Source: Phenylobacterium sp. (GTDB lineage: Bacteria; Pseudomonadota; Alphaproteobacteria; Caulobacterales; Caulobacteraceae). From it: 64,000 bases of DNA. The DNA lies in contig NZ_JAUSCJ010000011.1 in NCBI RefSeq assembly GCF_030651185.1, positions 124,001 through 188,000 of the forward strand. The letters run 5' to 3'. Numbering within the stretch: position 1 is the stretch's first letter; every line of letters begins with the position of its first letter. The notes under the pieces are model-generated. The model searched no databases and was not told the origin of the DNA. It worked only from the letters and a program-made list of their open reading frames with translations. A program made the position numbers and the translations under genes. Below are positions 26,907 to 33,611 of this stretch, piece after piece.

Positions 26907-27005
26907 CGTTCGTGTGGTTCGTGTGGTTCGTGGTTCCAATTCCTCTGGCCGCGACGCCGCGAGACCGAGCAAGATGGTCCACGAACCACACGAACCACAC
27001 GAACG
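26907..27005. repeat. 99-bp element with 27-bp perfect inverted ends
   Basis: CGTTCGTGTGGTTCGTGTGG (to 26933) is the exact complement of 26979-27005. The arm itself is a tandem of GTTCGTGTG units. The same arm type, CCACGAACC..., bounds the element at 62533-62733. It ends 11 bases before the PNPOx-family start. Confidence 0.85.
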
Positions 27006-27015
27006 GGGCGCACCC

Positions 27016-27600
27016 ATGTCGATGTACCACCAGGGCCAACGCAGCCTGCAGGACGCCTTCGGCAGCCGGGCCCTGGCCGATCGTCTCGACGAAACCCTGC
27101 GCCACGACGCCTTCACCGACCGCGACGCCGACTTCATCGCCCAGCAGAGCTTCTTCTTCCTGGCCACCGCCGACGCTGAGGGGCGGCCCGACTGCTCCTT
27201 CAAGGGCGGTCCCGCCGGTTTCGCCCGGGTCATCGCGCCCGACGCCCTGGTCTTCCCCGACTATGACGGCAACGGCATGTTCCGCAGCCTCGGCAACCTG
27301 ACCGCCAATCCCAATGTCGGCCTGCTGTTCCTGTCGGTGGGCGAGCGCCCCCAGCGCCTGCGGGTCAACGGAACCGCGCAGGTCCTGGCCGACGACCCGC
27401 TGCTGGCCGACATCCCCGGCGCCCAGCTCCTCGTCCGGGTGACGCCCCGCGACATCTTCCCCAACTGCCCGCGCTACATCCCGACCCTGACGCTCACCGC
27501 CCCCTCGGTCCACGCGCCGGAGACCGACAAGCCGACCGTCGAGGCCGACTGGAAGGCCCACGCCATGTTCGCCGACGTGGTCCCGCCACGGCGGGTGTGA
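27016..27600 (+). CDS. pyridoxamine 5'-phosphate oxidase family (FMN-binding split-barrel) protein
   Basis: A 194-residue protein of the PNPOx-like split-barrel fold. It shows FIAQQSFFFLATADAEGRPD near residue 40-60, FKGGPAGFARV and LGNLTANPNVGLLFL near 95-110, then RLRVNGTAQVL. Family members bind FMN and reduce or oxidise varied substrates; this subgroup is not PdxH, because the C-terminal PdxH motifs are absent and the CPRYIPTL-like tail is typical of general-stress or MSMEG-like proteins. The ATG at 27016 follows the 99-bp palindrome; no strong ribosome site is visible. Confidence 0.85.
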   Translation: MSMYHQGQRSLQDAFGSRALADRLDETLRHDAFTDRDADFIAQQSFFFLATADAEGRPDCSFKGGPAGFARVIAPDALVFPDYDGNGMFRSLGNLTANPNVGLLFLSVGERPQRLRVNGTAQVLADDPLLADIPGAQLLVRVTPRDIFPNCPRYIPTLTLTAPSVHAPETDKPTVEADWKAHAMFADVVPPRRV

Positions 27601-27614
27601 GGCGCGGCCGAGGC

Positions 27615-27774
27615 CCTAACCCCCTCCGTCTTCTCGTTGCGCTCGAATCCACCTCCCCCGAACCGCGCTCCGCGCTGGGGGCGGAATGAGAGCGCTCAAA
27701 ATTCCTCCCCCAGGCCGCAGGCCGCTCGGGGGAGCTGGCGCGCGCAGATATGCGCGTGACGGAGGGGGCTGGGG
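27615..27774. repeat. 160-bp palindromic repeat (CCCCCTCCGTC family), copy 1
   Basis: Starts CCTAACCCCCTCCGTC and ends GACGGAGGGGGCTGGGG, with an inner CCTCCCCC...CGGGGGAG pairing. A second copy lies at 46181-46325. No coding capacity; it fills most of the 288-base gap before hsp20. Confidence 0.8.
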
Positions 27775-27888
27775 ACTCTCCACCCCCACCATTGAAAGCC
27801 CCGCTTCCCCGCCCCATCTTTGAGTCATCCGGCCGCCGCGCCGATTTCGGGCGGTAGCCGGAGAGTCGCTTAACTCGCGAGGACTCTG

Positions 27889-28308
27889 ATGAACCGGCCG
27901 ATCGTCTTTGACTCACCCTTCCTGCTCGGCTTCGAGCATACGCGCAGCCTCATCGAGCGCGCCGCCAAGGCGGCCGCCGAAAGCTACCCGCCGTACAATG
28001 TGGAAGAGCGGGCCGGCGGCGGCCTGCGGATCACGCTGGCGGTGGCGGGTTTCACCCCCGACACCCTGCAGGTGACCATGGAGGACCGCCAGCTGGTGGT
28101 GGCCGGACGGCGCGACGAAGCTGGCAAGGCCGAGGACGCCTATCTGCACCGAGGCATCGCCGCCCGCGGCTTCATCCGCAGCTTCGTGCTGGCCGATGGG
28201 ATGGAGGTGGAGGGCGCCCTGCTGGAGCACGGCCTGCTGCACATCGATCTGGACCGTCCCGAGCCCGACAAACTGATTAAGCGGATCCCTATCCAGACGG
28301 CCGGCTGA
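27889..28308 (+). CDS. Hsp20/alpha-crystallin small heat shock protein
   Basis: A 139-residue small chaperone of the IbpA type. The N-terminus FDSPFLLGFEHTRSLIERAA and PPYNVEE precede the alpha-crystallin domain (RITLAVAGFTPDTLQVTMED, HRGIAARGFIRSFVLADGM). The C-terminal IPIQ carries the I-x-I tail used in oligomer contacts. It binds unfolded proteins in the cytoplasm under heat stress. It is followed 42 bases later by the DUF1150 gene. I see no ROSE-type thermometer hairpin in the 110 bases upstream that I would stand behind. Confidence 0.92.
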   Translation: MNRPIVFDSPFLLGFEHTRSLIERAAKAAAESYPPYNVEERAGGGLRITLAVAGFTPDTLQVTMEDRQLVVAGRRDEAGKAEDAYLHRGIAARGFIRSFVLADGMEVEGALLEHGLLHIDLDRPEPDKLIKRIPIQTAG

Positions 28309-28350
28309 ACCAAGCGACCGTTACCCGCGTTGCCCTTACAGGAGGTGGTC

Positions 28351-28608
28351 ATGATGACGCCCAATCTTACGACTGAAGCTTTTGCCGCTCTCGGCGGTCC
28401 CGATCTCGTCTATGTGCGCCCGATCAAGGCCGCCGAAATCCTGGCCTCGACCCCGGCCGCCCAGATCGAGGGCTTCAAGCTCGATCCGGACCAGACCCTT
28501 TACGCGGTCCACCGCGCCGACGGCGAACGCCTGGCGGTGATGACCGACAAGGACTCCGCCGTCGCCGCCGCCCTCGCCCACGAACTGGCGCCTGTGTCGG
28601 TGCACTGA
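28351..28608 (+). CDS. DUF1150 family protein
   Basis: An 85-residue protein (MMTPNLTTEAFAALGGPDLVYV..., with LYAVHRADGERLAVMTDK near the end). It matches the alphaproteobacterial DUF1150 family, which I recall as a constant neighbour of hsp20. The start at 28351 has GGAGG five bases upstream. Role unknown; cotranscription with hsp20 suggests a link to protein quality control. Confidence 0.85.
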   Translation: MMTPNLTTEAFAALGGPDLVYVRPIKAAEILASTPAAQIEGFKLDPDQTLYAVHRADGERLAVMTDKDSAVAAALAHELAPVSVH

Positions 28609-28680
28609 CGACCTGTCCATCCCTCCCCGACCTGGGAGGGATAGATGGCGCGAATGCCGGTCTCACGTCATCTCCACATC

Positions 28681-28805
28681 GTCATCCTCGGGCTTGTCCC
28701 GAGGATCCATACACTCCGTGAATCCGCAAAGGTTCACACCCGCGCCGCCACACCCTTTCCTGAACCTCTGAGATCATGGATCCTCGGGACAAGCCCGAGG
28801 ATGAC
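28681..28805. repeat. 125-bp palindromic repeat (GTCATCCTCGGG family), copy A
   Basis: The 30-base arm GTCATCCTCGGGCTTGTCCC (to 28710) is exactly complementary to 28776-28805. Each arm contains its own smaller hairpin, CCTCGGGcttgtCCCGAGG. A second 125-bp copy with the same arms lies at 29187-29311; only the interior differs. Confidence 0.93.
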
Positions 28806-28819
28806 GGCGGGGTGGGGGA

Positions 28820-29218
28820 ATGAGCGCGAGGAACGCGGTCTACATCATGGCCAGCGGTAAGCACGGTACACTCTATGTCGGCGTGACCAGCGACCTGACA
28901 CTGCGCGTCAGCCAGCATCGCGAAGGGACAAAGGGTGGCTTCACCTCGCGCTATGACGTGAAGCATCTGGTCTGGTTCGAGCGCCACGAGGGTATTGTCG
29001 ACGCCATCCAGCGGGAAAAGTCCCTGAAGCGCTACAATCGCGCCTGGAAGATCAATCTGATCGAAACCGACAATCCCAACTGGGATGATCTCTATGAGGG
29101 GCTGTTCGCCGCCCCGCCCGGTCCGCTTTCCCATCTCAATCCGGGCGTGACTCAAGCCGAGCAACCAGGGTTTCAACCCTCAAGTCGTCATCCTCGGGCT
29201 TGTCCCGAGGATCCATGA
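28820..29218 (+). CDS. GIY-YIG nuclease-domain protein (YhbQ/UPF0213-like)
   Basis: A 132-residue protein. Residues 7-85 are a compact GIY-YIG domain: VYIMASGKHGTLYVGVTSDL (the VYI...YVG pair equals GIY-YIG), LRVSQHREG with the catalytic Arg, and the IQREKSLKRY segment with the catalytic Glu near 64. Length to about residue 95 equals the usual stand-alone form. The remaining tail ends SSRHPRACPEDP and is translated from the palindromic repeat that follows, so the stop codon at 29216 belongs to the repeat. The ATG lies 14 bases after palindrome copy A. Confidence 0.88.
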   Translation: MSARNAVYIMASGKHGTLYVGVTSDLTLRVSQHREGTKGGFTSRYDVKHLVWFERHEGIVDAIQREKSLKRYNRAWKINLIETDNPNWDDLYEGLFAAPPGPLSHLNPGVTQAEQPGFQPSSRHPRACPEDP

Positions 29219-29311
29219 TCTCCGAGGGTCAGGCACAGTCGCAGCGGCGCCATCTGCGCCTCCAAGCCCAACGCGGTGTCTATGGATCCTCGGGACAAGC
29301 CCGAGGATGAC
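29187..29311. repeat. 125-bp palindromic repeat (GTCATCCTCGGG family), copy B
   Basis: Arms 29187-29216 and 29282-29311, identical to those of the copy at 28681-28805; the 65-base interior is unrelated. The first 32 bases are coding for the end of the GIY-YIG protein. Confidence 0.93.
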
Positions 29312-29341
29312 GGTCTTGGAAGATGGCGAGGCGCGAGGCCT

Positions 29342-29806
29342 CTAAGCCGCGCTAGACCGGGCTTCCTGCACCAGCAGCGCATGGATCGCGTCGGGCGTGC
29401 GCGCCTGGCGCAGTTGTTCGCGCAGGTCGGCCTGCCGCAGCAGGCGCGACACCCGGGCCAGGGTGCGCAGGTGTTCAGTCGAGGCGTTGGGCGGGGCGAA
29501 CAGGGCGAAGATCAGGTCCACCGGCTGATCATCTACCGACTCGAACGCCACCGGGTGATCCAGGCGCACGAACACCGCGCGCATCCGCTGCAGGCCCTCC
29601 AGGCGGGCGTGGGGCACGGCGACGCCGTAGCCGACGCCCGTGGAGCTGGCGGCTTCCCGCTCGGCCAGGGCGTCGAGGATCACCCCGGCGTCGAGGGTGA
29701 ACTGCCGCGCGGCGATCTCGGCGACAACCGCCAGCACCTGGCGCTTGTTGGGGGCGCTGACACGCGGCGCAATGGCCGCGCGTTCCAGAATCTCACCGAT
29801 CAACAT
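29342..29806 (-). CDS. ptsN: PTS IIA-like nitrogen regulatory protein
   Basis: A 154-residue EIIA-Ntr. The phosphorylated His lies in GYGVAVPHARL (about residue 67), and the flanking segments FVRLDHPVAFESVDDQPVDL and FALFAPPNASTEHLRTLARV match PtsN. It takes phosphate from the nitrogen PTS (EI-Ntr, NPr) and signals in nitrogen and potassium control; no sugar-transport domain is attached. It follows hpf by 78 bases on the same strand, the usual hpf-ptsN order. In many proteobacteria this pair follows rpoN directly; here 3 kb separate them. Confidence 0.93.
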   Translation of the reverse strand: MLIGEILERAAIAPRVSAPNKRQVLAVVAEIAARQFTLDAGVILDALAEREAASSTGVGYGVAVPHARLEGLQRMRAVFVRLDHPVAFESVDDQPVDLIFALFAPPNASTEHLRTLARVSRLLRQADLREQLRQARTPDAIHALLVQEARSSAA

Positions 29807-29884
29807 CGTGTCGTGACGCCCAAATCAAAACAAAGCCGGCCCGTGCAAAGCCAGATCGCACGGACCGTGCCGGAAAGTCTCGGC

Positions 29885-30535
29885 CTAGGCCGAGGTTCCG
29901 TTCGCTCCGTTCCCGTTCGGCGATTTCGTGCGTTCGGGGTCGATCCAACCGATATTCCCATCGGGTCGGCGGTACACCACGGACAATCCACCGTGAGCGG
30001 CGTTCCTAAAGACGATTGTTTGCGACTCCGTCAAGTCCAGCTCCATGACCGCCATGGAAACGGTCATCGTCTTGATGTCCTTTTCCGTTTCCGCGATCAC
30101 CATGGCCGAGGGCAGGACGTGGGCGTCGTGCGAGGTTTCGCTGTCGGCGCCGAGGTCCCAGGCATCCTCGGCGTCATCGTCGTCGGGCGACTGGATGACG
30201 AAATAGGATGCGGTTTCGGCGGCCCGCGCGGCGGCCTGCGGCGAGTGGCTTTTTAATCGTCGCTTATAGCGGCGCACCCGCGTCTCGATCTTGGCCAGCG
30301 CCGCATCGAAGGCGCCGTGGGCGTCGGCGCCCAGACCGTGACTTTGCAGCGACTGGCCCGTGGCCAGTTTCAACGCGCAGTCGACTCTGAAGGAATGGCC
30401 CTCTCGGCTGACGACCACGTCCGCGGCGCCGCCACGGTCGAAGTACTTGCCGATAGAACCGGTGATTTCGTCGGTGACCCGCTCACGCAGGGCCTCCCCA
30501 ACGGCGACATGCTTGCCGGATACTAGGACTTGCAT
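29885..30535 (-). CDS. hpf: ribosome hibernation promoting factor, long form
   Basis: A 216-residue long-form HPF. Residues 1-110 are the S30AE domain (VSGKHVAVGEALRERV, HGLGADAHGAFDAALAKIETRVRRYKRRLK), which blocks the 30S decoding centre. After an acidic linker (SPDDDDAEDAWD) the C-terminal dimerisation domain reads MAVMELDLTESQTIVFRN, then VVYRRPDGNIGWIDP. The long form joins 70S ribosomes to 100S dimers in stationary phase. It lies upstream of ptsN and is probably cotranscribed with it. Confidence 0.93.
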   Translation of the reverse strand: MQVLVSGKHVAVGEALRERVTDEITGSIGKYFDRGGAADVVVSREGHSFRVDCALKLATGQSLQSHGLGADAHGAFDAALAKIETRVRRYKRRLKSHSPQAAARAAETASYFVIQSPDDDDAEDAWDLGADSETSHDAHVLPSAMVIAETEKDIKTMTVSMAVMELDLTESQTIVFRNAAHGGLSVVYRRPDGNIGWIDPERTKSPNGNGANGTSA

Positions 30536-30566
30536 GCCCCATCAACGCGCCGCTCCGGCAATGGTG

Positions 30567-31193
30567 TCAAGCGCCTCCGAACCAACCCACGAGATGGTGT
30601 ACGGCGGCCATCACGACACCGGCGCTGAGGAACAGGACCGCCCCCGAGGTGGCCGCCAGGGCGTAACCCACCACCGCCAGCAGCCCATCCCTCTGAACCA
30701 TCGAAAAGGCCAGGACGGCGATGGTCAGGGCGGGCAGCAGGTTGCCCAGGGGGATCGGCAGGATCAGTACGAAGGACAGCAGGGTGCAGATCAGCCCGAT
30801 CAGCCGATCGCCCACCGGCCCGAACATGAACACCAGGCGCGGCCGCGACACCTGCTCGATGCGCTCCAGCCAGGGCAGCAGCTTGCCGAACGCCCGGGCG
30901 AGTTCGGCCCGGCTCATCTGGCGGTCGTCGATGAACCTCGGCAGCCAAAGGGTCTGGAAGCCGATCACCATCTGCGGCGAGATCAGCAGCAGGGGCGCGC
31001 CAAGGATGGTGCTGGAGCCGGGGGGCAGCGGCAGCAGGTTGGGAATCGCCAGCACGAACATCAGGGCGGCGAAGGCCCGGCGCCCGAAGGTGTCGATGAT
31101 CTCGCCCAGCGTCACCTTCTCCGCGGCCTGATCGCCGAGGGCGCGGATGTGGGCCGAGAGACTCAGGTGTTGCGGAAACTCTCGGTCGGGCAT
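30567..31193 (-). CDS. ExoD family membrane protein
   Basis: A 208-residue integral membrane protein matching ExoD (exopolysaccharide synthesis, described in Sinorhizobium). The signature region runs LGEIIDTFGRRAFAALMFVL, then AIPNLLPLPPGSSTILGAPL. Four to five membrane helices follow, with a last pair near residues 130-200 (LLSFVLILPIPLGNLLPA). The biochemical function is not established; ExoD has been linked to alkaline tolerance and exopolysaccharide. It lies 31 bases upstream of hpf on the same strand. Confidence 0.85.
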   Translation of the reverse strand: MPDREFPQHLSLSAHIRALGDQAAEKVTLGEIIDTFGRRAFAALMFVLAIPNLLPLPPGSSTILGAPLLLISPQMVIGFQTLWLPRFIDDRQMSRAELARAFGKLLPWLERIEQVSRPRLVFMFGPVGDRLIGLICTLLSFVLILPIPLGNLLPALTIAVLAFSMVQRDGLLAVVGYALAATSGAVLFLSAGVVMAAVHHLVGWFGGA

Positions 31194-31347
31194 GCGGTCT
31201 CATATCGCCGGCTGCGGCGTCAGCACAACGCATGAAGGCGCAATTCGTCCCGCGCTTTACAGCGGCGCCGCTTTTCGGCTAGGAGGCGCGCGTCATGCGG
31301 ATCGCCGTCATTAAACGCGCCATTAAAACCACCGGGCTCTCGGGGCC

Positions 31348-31410
31348 TGGGGGTTCGCGCGTGCTCGCCGCGTAGCAACCCCCAGCACCCCGCCGGAAGG
31401 TCGGGTGCTT
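31348..31410 (+). promoter_or_regulatory. structured leader upstream of asd (two adjacent hairpins)
   Basis: Hairpin 1: TGGGGGTT (31348) pairs with AACCCCCA (31377-31384), with an inner CGCG/CGCG pairing. Hairpin 2: AGCACCC at 31384-31390 pairs with GGGTGCT ending 31409, closing on CC-GGAA-GG with a GNRA tetraloop. They lie 60-120 bases before the asd start. I do not recognise a known riboswitch class. Confidence 0.5.
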
Positions 31411-31469
31411 GAAGGTCTCTACAGACTTGAAGACAGCCCCGCCCTCCGGTCCAAATCGGAGAATGAGCC

Positions 31470-32516
31470 ATGTCTGTCCAAGCTGAACTCGAAAATCCCG
31501 CCCGCCAGCGCCTGCGCAACGTCGCCATCGTCGGGGCCACCGGCGCGGTGGGCGCCGAGCTGATCGGCTGCCTGGAGCGCCGCGGCTTCCCGGTGGCCCA
31601 GCTCAAGCTGCTGGCCTCGGTCCGGTCGGCGGGCAAGACACTGATGTTCAAGGGCCGGCCCCTGGTGGTGGAGCCCCTCACCGCCGAGGCCTTCGACGGC
31701 GTCGATATCGCCCTGTTCTCGGCCGGCGCCGCCATCAGCCGCGAGTTCGCCCCCCTGGCCGCGGCCCGCGGCTGCGTCGTGGTGGACAATTCCTCGGCCT
31801 TCCGCATGGATCCGGCCACGCCCCTGGTGGTGCCGGAGGTCAATGGCGGCCTGTTGGCCAGTCGCCCGATGATCGTCGCCAATCCCAACTGCGTGGCGGC
31901 CATCGCGGTGATGGCGCTGGCGCCCCTGCACGCCCGCAACCCCATCGTCCGGGTTATCGGGGCCACCTACCAGTCGGCCTCAGGCGCGGGCGCGGCGGCC
32001 ATGGCCGAGCTGGAGCTGTCCACCGCCGCCCACCTGGCCGGCGAGGCTTTCGCACCCAAGGTCCTGCCGCACCCCTACGCCTTCAACGTCTTCAGCCACA
32101 ACACCGCCATCGACCCCGCCACCGGCTACAATGGCGAGGAGACCAAGGTGATGGACGAGATCCGCAAGCTGATGGCCGCGCCCGACATGCGGGTCTCCTT
32201 CACCTGTGTCCGCGTGCCGGTGCTGCGCGCCCACTCCATGGCGCTTACGCTGGAGTTCGAGGGTCAAGTAACGGCCATGGAGGCCCTGTCCTGGCTGGCC
32301 GACGCGCCGGGTGTGCGCCTGGTGAACGACAGCGAAAACAACCATTTCCCGATGCCCAGCGAAGCGACCGGCGTCGATGACGTGCTGGTCGGTCGGCTAC
32401 GTGGTGACGCGTCCGATCCCACCGGCCGCTCCCTGACCCTTTTCCTGGCGGGCGATCAGCTCCTCAAGGGCGCCGCCTTGAACGCCGTCCAGATCGCCGA
32501 GCAATATGCCCTCTGA
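31470..32516 (+). CDS. asd: aspartate-semialdehyde dehydrogenase
   Basis: A 348-residue enzyme that reduces aspartyl phosphate to aspartate semialdehyde for lysine/diaminopimelate, threonine and methionine. The NADP-binding start VAIVGATGAVGAELI (residues about 18-32) and the catalytic Cys in VANPNCVAAIAV (about 139) are clear, followed by TYQSASGAG and the VPVLRAHSMALTLEF substrate segment. Start ATG at 31470 has GGAG about 8 bases upstream. A GNAT gene follows at once and may be cotranscribed. Confidence 0.95.
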   Translation: MSVQAELENPARQRLRNVAIVGATGAVGAELIGCLERRGFPVAQLKLLASVRSAGKTLMFKGRPLVVEPLTAEAFDGVDIALFSAGAAISREFAPLAAARGCVVVDNSSAFRMDPATPLVVPEVNGGLLASRPMIVANPNCVAAIAVMALAPLHARNPIVRVIGATYQSASGAGAAAMAELELSTAAHLAGEAFAPKVLPHPYAFNVFSHNTAIDPATGYNGEETKVMDEIRKLMAAPDMRVSFTCVRVPVLRAHSMALTLEFEGQVTAMEALSWLADAPGVRLVNDSENNHFPMPSEATGVDDVLVGRLRGDASDPTGRSLTLFLAGDQLLKGAALNAVQIAEQYAL

Positions 32517-32535
32517 TCCCTCCACGGAGACCAAC

Positions 32536-32982
32536 ATGTTGGAGATCCTCCCCATCCCCAAGGCGCCCCAGCACCGGGGCGCCTGGCAGGCCCTGTTCCA
32601 GGCCTATGGCGACTTCTACAAGCGGCCCATGACGGCGGAGATCTTCGACACCGTCTGGGCCTGGCTGAACGATCCGGCCCATGAGGTGGAGGGCGTGCTG
32701 GCGGTGCTGGACGGCCAGCCCGTGGGCATGGCCCACTTCCGCCGCATGCCCCGGCCGCTCTACGGCGCGGAGGTCGGCTTCCTCGACGACCTCTTCGTCG
32801 ACCCGCAATGTCGGGGTCACAAGGTCGGCGAACAGCTCATCGCCCACGTCGCGCAGGTGGCCCGAACCCGGGGCTGGGCCACGGTTCGCTGGCTCACCGC
32901 CGACGACAACTACCGGGCCCGGGCCCTCTACGACCGGGTCGGGCGCAAGTCCCACTTCAACCTCTACGAACTGGTCCCCTGA
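32536..32982 (+). CDS. GNAT family N-acetyltransferase
   Basis: A 148-residue acetyltransferase. The acetyl-CoA pyrophosphate loop is DPQCRGHKVGEQLI (R/Q-x-x-G-x-G/A form), preceded by AEVGFLDDLFVD and followed by WLTADDNYRARALYDRVG, the usual end of the fold. The start at 32536 (MLEILPIPK) is chosen because GGAG lies 8 bases upstream; an upstream ATG at 32506 overlaps the asd stop. It overlaps the next gene by one base (TGATG). The substrate is unknown. Confidence 0.88.
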   Translation: MLEILPIPKAPQHRGAWQALFQAYGDFYKRPMTAEIFDTVWAWLNDPAHEVEGVLAVLDGQPVGMAHFRRMPRPLYGAEVGFLDDLFVDPQCRGHKVGEQLIAHVAQVARTRGWATVRWLTADDNYRARALYDRVGRKSHFNLYELVP

Positions 32983-33611
32983 TGTACGAGCTCCACTACG
33001 CCCCCGGCACGGCCAGCCTGCTGCCCCACATGATGCTCCGCGAGTTGGGCGTCCCCTTCGAGCTGAAGCTGGTGGACCGGGAGGCCGGCGAGCAGGCCGG
33101 CGCCGACTACCTGAAGCTCAACCCCCACGGCCGCATCCCGGTGCTGGTGGCCGACGGCAAGCCCCTCTACGAGACCGCCGCCATCGCCCTGCACCTGGCC
33201 GACCGCCATCCGGGCCTGGCCCCAGCCGTGGGCGAACCCGACCGGGCCGAGCACTACAAGTGGATGGTCCACCTGGCCAACACCACTCAGGCCGAGTTCC
33301 GATCCTGGTTCTATCCCCATGAGTACGTGACCCACCCGGGCCACATCGACTCGGCCAAGGCGGCGGCGGGCCGGCGGATGATGGCCAATTTCGAGGTCAT
33401 CGCCGGCCAGCTCGAGGGCCGCGACTGGCTGCTGCCGTCGGGGTTTTCAGCCGCCGACCTCTACCTGCTGATGCTGGTCCGCTGGGGCCGCACCCTGCCC
33501 CGTCCGGCCCGTGACCTACCCGTCCTGGCCGCGCACGCGGCCCGCGTCCTGGCCCGCCCGGCGGTGCTGGAAACCTTTGAGCTGGAAGGTCTCTCGGCGC
33601 CGTACGTCTAG
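32982..33611 (+). CDS. glutathione S-transferase family protein
   Basis: A 209-residue GST. The N-terminal thioredoxin-like domain (MYELHYAPGTASLLPHMML, NPHGRIPVLVADGKPLYETA with the cis-Pro and the ETAAI glutathione-binding turn) is followed by the helical domain (FSAADLYLLML near residue 155). Its ATG is formed with the stop of the GNAT gene, so the two are coupled. Its TAG overlaps the rpoN stop on the other strand as CTAG. The substrate is unknown. Confidence 0.9.
   Translation: MYELHYAPGTASLLPHMMLRELGVPFELKLVDREAGEQAGADYLKLNPHGRIPVLVADGKPLYETAAIALHLADRHPGLAPAVGEPDRAEHYKWMVHLANTTQAEFRSWFYPHEYVTHPGHIDSAKAAAGRRMMANFEVIAGQLEGRDWLLPSGFSAADLYLLMLVRWGRTLPRPARDLPVLAAHAARVLARPAVLETFELEGLSAPYV

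Noticed and set aside
31348..31410. Lysine, SAM-II or cobalamin riboswitch before asd
   Set aside because: None of the conserved cores of these classes is present in the leader.
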